Both the position numbers and the translations under genes were made by a program. Source: DASXTW01 sp046726275 (GTDB lineage Bacteria > Actinomycetota > UBA4738). Taken from it: a DNA stretch of 16,771 nucleotides. Position 1 is the first letter of the stretch. Every line of letters starts with the position of its first letter. The notes beneath the pieces were generated by a model. The model saw nothing but the letters and a program-made list of their open reading frames with translations. It ran no database searches and had not been told where the DNA came from. Shown one piece after another: positions 13,003-16,771 of this stretch. Location: NCBI GenBank assembly GCA_046726275.1, contig JBKPAF010000089.1:1-16771 (forward strand). The letters run 5' to 3'.

Positions 13003-15389
13003 CCGACCTCACGCTCGCCTCCCGTCCCACCTTTGTGGGCGTGCATGGGGCACGGCTCGAGGACGACCGTCTGCTGTCCGGCACAGGGAGATATGTTGCC
13101 GACGTCAAGCTGCAGAACGTCGCCGAGGTGACGTTCGTGCGAAGCCAGGTCGCGCATGCGCAGATCCGTGAGGTTCGGCTCGATGCCGCCAGGAGGGTAG
13201 ACGGAGTGCTGGCAGCCGTCGCCGCTGCGGACCTCAACGGCGTCTCGCCGTTCCCCGACTTCATCAAACATGCCCGCCCCGTGAGGGCGTTCCCGCTCTT
13301 CGAAGGGCGCGTCCGTTACGTCGGCGCGCCGATCGCAGCCGTTGTCGCCGAGGATCGGTATCGAGCCGAGGACGGGGCCGAGCTCGTCGAAGTCGACTAC
13401 GACGAACTTCCTGTGATCGCCTCCATCGAAGCGGCCTTGGCTCCGGACGCTCGTTTGCTTTTCGACGACTGGCCGGACAACCGGATGGTCGACGTCCGGC
13501 GATCGAACCCGGACGTCGACCGGGAGCTCGACAGCGGCCGGGTCGTGCGGGCGAGCCATCGATCCCACCGTCACACCGGTGTGCCGCTAGAGACCCGGGG
13601 GGTCGTGGCGGAATTCAACGATGGTCGCCTGACCGTTTGGACGAGCACACAGAACCCGCACATCGAACGAACCACGCTGTCCTACGTGCTGGGCGTTCCG
13701 GAGCGAAACATTCGCGTCATCGCACCCGATGTCGGCGGCGGTTTTGGTTCGAAAACCCACGTTTACCCGGAGGACGCGGTGGTCGCATGGCTGGCGATGC
13801 GCCTGAAGAGGCCGGTCAGGTGGATCGAGGACCGCTTGGAGCACATGGTCTCGGCGTGCCACGCCCGTGAACAGGTCCACGAGATGGAGGCGGCAGTCGC
13901 CGACGACGGGACCATCTCGGCGCTTCGGTGTCGCATCGTCTGCGACGTCGGCTCGGGTGAGATCTTTCCCCCGGGGGTGAACACGAGTTTCGTCTCCTCC
14001 TCGGTGTTCACGGGCCCTTATCGCATCCCCGTGGCCGACGTCAGCGTGTCGTCCGTGGTCACCAACAAGACTCCGAGCGGGGCGTACCGAGGATTCGGGA
14101 TCCCGGAGATGTGCTTCGCGCTGGAGCGATTGGTCGACAAGACTGCCAGGAGCGCCGGCGCCGACCCCGTGGAAGTCCGGCGGAAGATGCTGCTCCGTCC
14201 GGAGGACCTCCCCTATACCCTGCCCTCCGGTGCCCGGATCGATTCCGGGAGTCATCTCGAAGCGTTCGAACGTGCGGTCGAGCTGGCTCAGGCGGCTCTC
14301 GAGCGGGCGCGAGCGCGATTCGCCGGGGACCCGGACATTCGAGTGGGAGTCGGCTACGCAACGTACGTAGAGGGCGTGGCACCGACCTACTTCGGCACGA
14401 CCGGTCACTGGACCTCACACGATGCGTGCACCCTCCGCGTGGAGCCGGATGGCGGTGTGGTGGTGAGCGTCGGCGTCAGTACCGCCGGCCAGGGACTTCG
14501 TACCATGGTCGCCACGCTCGCGGCCGATGCGCTCGGTGTTCCCATGGAGGACGTCACGGTCGTCATGGGCGACACCGACCTCTGCCCGTACGGACTGGGT
14601 GGGTGGGGGAGCCGGAGTACCGTCATCGGTGGCGGCGCGATCCTCAAAGCTGCCGGCCAGGTCCGGGAGAGGGTGCTCCGGATCGCGGCTCATCTCCTGG
14701 AGGCTGCTCCCGAAGACCTGCTCCTCGAGGACGGACGGGTCCATATCGCAGGGACCGAACGCGGCGTCTCGCTCGCCGAGGTGAGCACCGTGGCTCAGAT
14801 CCGAACCGCCGACCTACCCCCGGGTGTGGAACCGGGTCTCGACGTGACCGCCACGTACGACCCTCCGGGCCTGGAGCACCGGCCGGACGAGAGCGGTCGG
14901 ATGAACGGTGCGGCCACTTACACCAACGCCACGCACGCGGCAGTAGTGAAGGTCGATGTGCAGACAGGCGTGGTGGAGATCCTCGACTACATCGTCGCGC
15001 ACGATTGCGGAACCCTGATCAACCCCGACATCGTGGACGGGCAGGTCCATGGGGGAGTGGCCCAGGGGATCGGCGGGGCCCTCTACGAGAACCTCGTCTA
15101 CGGCCCAGACGGGCAGCCCCTTGCATCCTCGTTCATGGACTACCTGCTCCCGTCGGCGACCGAGGTTCCGCAGATGGTGATCGAGCACTTCGAGTCCCCG
15201 GCCCCCGAGATGCCTCTGGGCGTGAAGGGCGCGGGTGAAGCCGGAACGATCGGGCCGCCGGCCGCGCTGGCGAACGCCGTTTCGAGCGCGCTCGAGGAGT
15301 TCGAGGTGGATATCACCGAGACCCCTATCACGCCGGCCGCCGTTCGCCGCTTGATCAGAGACGCTCCCAGGGCAGCAGGAGATGGGTGA
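12999..15389 (+). CDS. Molybdopterin-binding catalytic subunit, xanthine dehydrogenase family
   Basis: The 796-residue large subunit binds the molybdenum cofactor and hydroxylates its substrate with water-derived oxygen. Visible landmarks are the N-terminal a/b hammerhead start (GARLEDDRLLSGTGRYVAD), GGGFGSK (246-252), AYRGFG (362-367), the cofactor-contact STAGQGLRT, and GVKGAGEAG with the catalytic base Glu747. The loop AYRGFGIPE matches the xanthine/aldehyde/quinoline-type enzymes and lacks the Cys-Ser-Phe-Arg of form I CO dehydrogenase, so CO oxidation is unlikely. Length and motif order are normal. ATG 12999 overlaps the Fe-S subunit stop. The stop at 15387-15389 overlaps the amidohydrolase GTG. 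That context suggests hydroxylation of an amino- or imino-substituted N-heterocycle, later hydrolysed. The substrate cannot be read from sequence. Maturation factors (XdhC/CoxF-like) are not in the window. Confidence 0.93.
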   Translation: MTDLTLASRPTFVGVHGARLEDDRLLSGTGRYVADVKLQNVAEVTFVRSQVAHAQIREVRLDAARRVDGVLAAVAAADLNGVSPFPDFIKHARPVRAFPLFEGRVRYVGAPIAAVVAEDRYRAEDGAELVEVDYDELPVIASIEAALAPDARLLFDDWPDNRMVDVRRSNPDVDRELDSGRVVRASHRSHRHTGVPLETRGVVAEFNDGRLTVWTSTQNPHIERTTLSYVLGVPERNIRVIAPDVGGGFGSKTHVYPEDAVVAWLAMRLKRPVRWIEDRLEHMVSACHAREQVHEMEAAVADDGTISALRCRIVCDVGSGEIFPPGVNTSFVSSSVFTGPYRIPVADVSVSSVVTNKTPSGAYRGFGIPEMCFALERLVDKTARSAGADPVEVRRKMLLRPEDLPYTLPSGARIDSGSHLEAFERAVELAQAALERARARFAGDPDIRVGVGYATYVEGVAPTYFGTTGHWTSHDACTLRVEPDGGVVVSVGVSTAGQGLRTMVATLAADALGVPMEDVTVVMGDTDLCPYGLGGWGSRSTVIGGGAILKAAGQVRERVLRIAAHLLEAAPEDLLLEDGRVHIAGTERGVSLAEVSTVAQIRTADLPPGVEPGLDVTATYDPPGLEHRPDESGRMNGAATYTNATHAAVVKVDVQTGVVEILDYIVAHDCGTLINPDIVDGQVHGGVAQGIGGALYENLVYGPDGQPLASSFMDYLLPSATEVPQMVIEHFESPAPEMPLGVKGAGEAGTIGPPAALANAVSSALEEFEVDITETPITPAAVRRLIRDAPRAAGDG

Positions 15390-16771
15390 GGTTGGCTCGG
15401 AGCCACCAGAACGCCCAACCGGAGAGCTGCGATCTGTTGCTTGCCGGCGGATCGGTGGTCACGGTCGACGAGGGGCGGCGGGTGATCGATCCGGGCTCGG
15501 TGGCGGTTGCCGGAAACCGGATCACGGCAGTCGGCCCCACGGAAACGATGGCTGAGATGCGGGCAGAGCGGACCATCGATTGCACCGGCAAGGCCGTCAT
15601 CCCGGGGCTCATCGACTGCCACAACCATCTGTTCCAGGGGCTGGCAAGGGGGCTTGGCGAAGGAATGTCGCTGTGGCCCTGGCTCTGCGAGTTCATGTGG
15701 CCGTATGCCGCCACGATCAGCGCCGATGAGGCTCGCGTCGCGGCCTACCTGGGAGCGATCGAAGCAGTGCGGGCGGGAACGACCTGCATCACCGACAACC
15801 ACTACTCGCCGTCCGACGTGGACACGACCCTGGCGGTGGCAGCCGCCATCGAGGAGGTCGGTCTTCGAGGTGTCGTCGTCCGAGGGATCTTCGGCGAGAT
15901 CACTGACGTGGCCCAGAAGCATGGGCTGGCGCAGAGCCTCTTCCGGTACACGGCCGACGAGGAGCTCGACATCACCACCCGCTGCATGGAAGAGCGACCG
16001 CCCGGGAGCCGCGTCGCCGTGTGGCCCGCACCGATCAACATCATCTATGTAGACCCGTCTCTCGTGCGGCGATCGATCGAGCTGGCCCGGGCGTGGAACG
16101 TCGGGTGGCACGCGCACTGCTCGGAGGCGACAAACGACCCAGACATCTACATGCAGGCCTATGGGATCAGGCCGGTCGAGTGGTTGTATCGGGAGGGGCT
16201 CCTCGGGAGCGGCGGCACCATCGCCCACGGCATCTGGTTGGACGATCGGGAGGTCGAGCGCATCGGCGAGACGGAGACCGGCATCGCCTACAACCCCATC
16301 TCCAACCAGTACCTCGCGTCGGGCGTTCTCCGTCTTCGGGACCTGCGAGCGGCCGGCGCCATCGTGGGACTGGGGACCGACGGGCCCGGGTGCGGCCATC
16401 GCCAAGACCTTTTCGAGTGCATGAAGGAGGCGGTGTTGATCCAGCGCGTCCATACCCTCGACCCGACGGTCAGCAACGCCGAGGAAGCCTTCGAGCTCGC
16501 CACGCGTGAGGGCGCGCGTTACCTCGGGGTGAACGCGGGGGTGCTGGCCCCGGGTAGGCTCGCGGACATCGCCGTGGTCGACGTGCAGCGGCCACATCTT
16601 CGCCCGCTTCACCGAACGGTCTCCACGCTGGCGTACTCGGCACGAGGCTCCGACGTCGTGATGACGATTGTGAATGGAAGGATCGTATTCGAGAACGGAC
16701 GATGTACGTTCGTCGATGAGGATGAGGTCATGGCGGAAGCCCAGGCCAGATCAGAGGAGCTGATCGAACGG
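15386..16771 (+). CDS. Amidohydrolase (AtzA/TrzN/SsnA/8-oxoguanine-deaminase-like), 3' end outside window
   Basis: An open frame of 462 codons runs to the window end without a stop, so the gene is truncated only at the last part of its C-terminus. It is an amidohydrolase-superfamily deaminase/chlorohydrolase type. Metal and catalytic residues are all visible: H79-N-H81 (GLIDCHNHLFQGLARG), H244 with E247 (HAHCSEA), H281 (IAHGIWLD) and D332 (GLGTDGPG). NPISNQYLASG and GVLAPGRLADIAVVD are typical of the TRZ/ATZ-SsnA branch. These enzymes remove amino or chloro groups from heterocycles such as guanine, 8-oxoguanine, pterins or triazines. GTG 15386 overlaps the Mo-subunit stop (GTGA), with AGGAG at 15377-15381 only 4 nt away. 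Coupling to the Mo hydroxylase suggests sequential attack on a shared N-heterocycle. The exact substrate is not determined. Confidence 0.9.
   Translation, partial: MRLARSHQNAQPESCDLLLAGGSVVTVDEGRRVIDPGSVAVAGNRITAVGPTETMAEMRAERTIDCTGKAVIPGLIDCHNHLFQGLARGLGEGMSLWPWLCEFMWPYAATISADEARVAAYLGAIEAVRAGTTCITDNHYSPSDVDTTLAVAAAIEEVGLRGVVVRGIFGEITDVAQKHGLAQSLFRYTADEELDITTRCMEERPPGSRVAVWPAPINIIYVDPSLVRRSIELARAWNVGWHAHCSEATNDPDIYMQAYGIRPVEWLYREGLLGSGGTIAHGIWLDDREVERIGETETGIAYNPISNQYLASGVLRLRDLRAAGAIVGLGTDGPGCGHRQDLFECMKEAVLIQRVHTLDPTVSNAEEAFELATREGARYLGVNAGVLAPGRLADIAVVDVQRPHLRPLHRTVSTLAYSARGSDVVMTIVNGRIVFENGRCTFVDEDEVMAEAQARSEELIER

Noticed and set aside
12999..15389. Carbon monoxide dehydrogenase large subunit (coxL)
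   Set aside because: Gene order M-S-L resembles cox clusters, but the active-site loop is AYRGFG instead of AYxCSFR, and the neighbour is a heterocycle-type amidohydrolase.
15140..16612. 490-codon open frame on the minus strand
   Set aside because: It is antisense to the Mo subunit and the amidohydrolase, whose catalytic motifs are all intact. Its composition matches shadow frames elsewhere in the window.

Overview
The window looks like chromosome from a GC-rich Actinomycetota bacterium, probably an uncultured lineage. This is inferred from the high GC content, frequent GTG starts, many 4-bp ATGA/GTGA gene overlaps, and the gene order murI - MBL-fold hydrolase - rph - rdgB, which matches Rv1338-Rv1341 of Mycobacterium tuberculosis. 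I see no mobile element, CRISPR array or RNA gene, and no gap between genes longer than about 195 bp.

Region 1 (1-2316, +) is a housekeeping block: the 3' end of glutamate racemase, an MBL-fold hydrolase, RNase PH and the XTP/dITP pyrophosphatase RdgB. Region 2 (2313-4762) holds a glyoxalase-like VOC protein on the minus strand, whose stop codon overlaps that of rdgB. It is divergent from a DUF885 zincin-like protein with an HExxPGHH motif.

Region 3 (4862-11468, +) is a signalling island. It encodes a STAS anti-sigma-factor antagonist with an intact DSSG motif, an overlapping RsbW/SpoIIAB-type ATPase, a 683-residue HEAT-repeat protein, an overlapping HD-GYP protein, a second STAS protein without the phosphorylatable serine, and a membrane protein that fuses a degenerate PAP2-like domain to an RIO/Ser-Thr-like kinase domain. 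The HEAT and HD-GYP proteins share an N-terminal module of about 110 residues that I cannot assign to a named family. This region is the best candidate for an undescribed system. No sigma factor lies within the window, so the output of the partner switch is not visible.

Region 4 (11663-16771, +) is a four-gene operon in which each gene overlaps the next by 4 bp. It encodes the FAD, 2[2Fe-2S] and molybdopterin subunits of a xanthine dehydrogenase/CO dehydrogenase-family hydroxylase, then an AtzA/TrzN/SsnA-type amidohydrolase cut off by the window end. The Mo subunit has AYRGFG in the active-site loop rather than the CO dehydrogenase AYxCSFR motif. An oxidative-then-hydrolytic attack on an N-heterocycle (purine, pterin or similar) is therefore more likely than CO oxidation, but the substrate is unknown.
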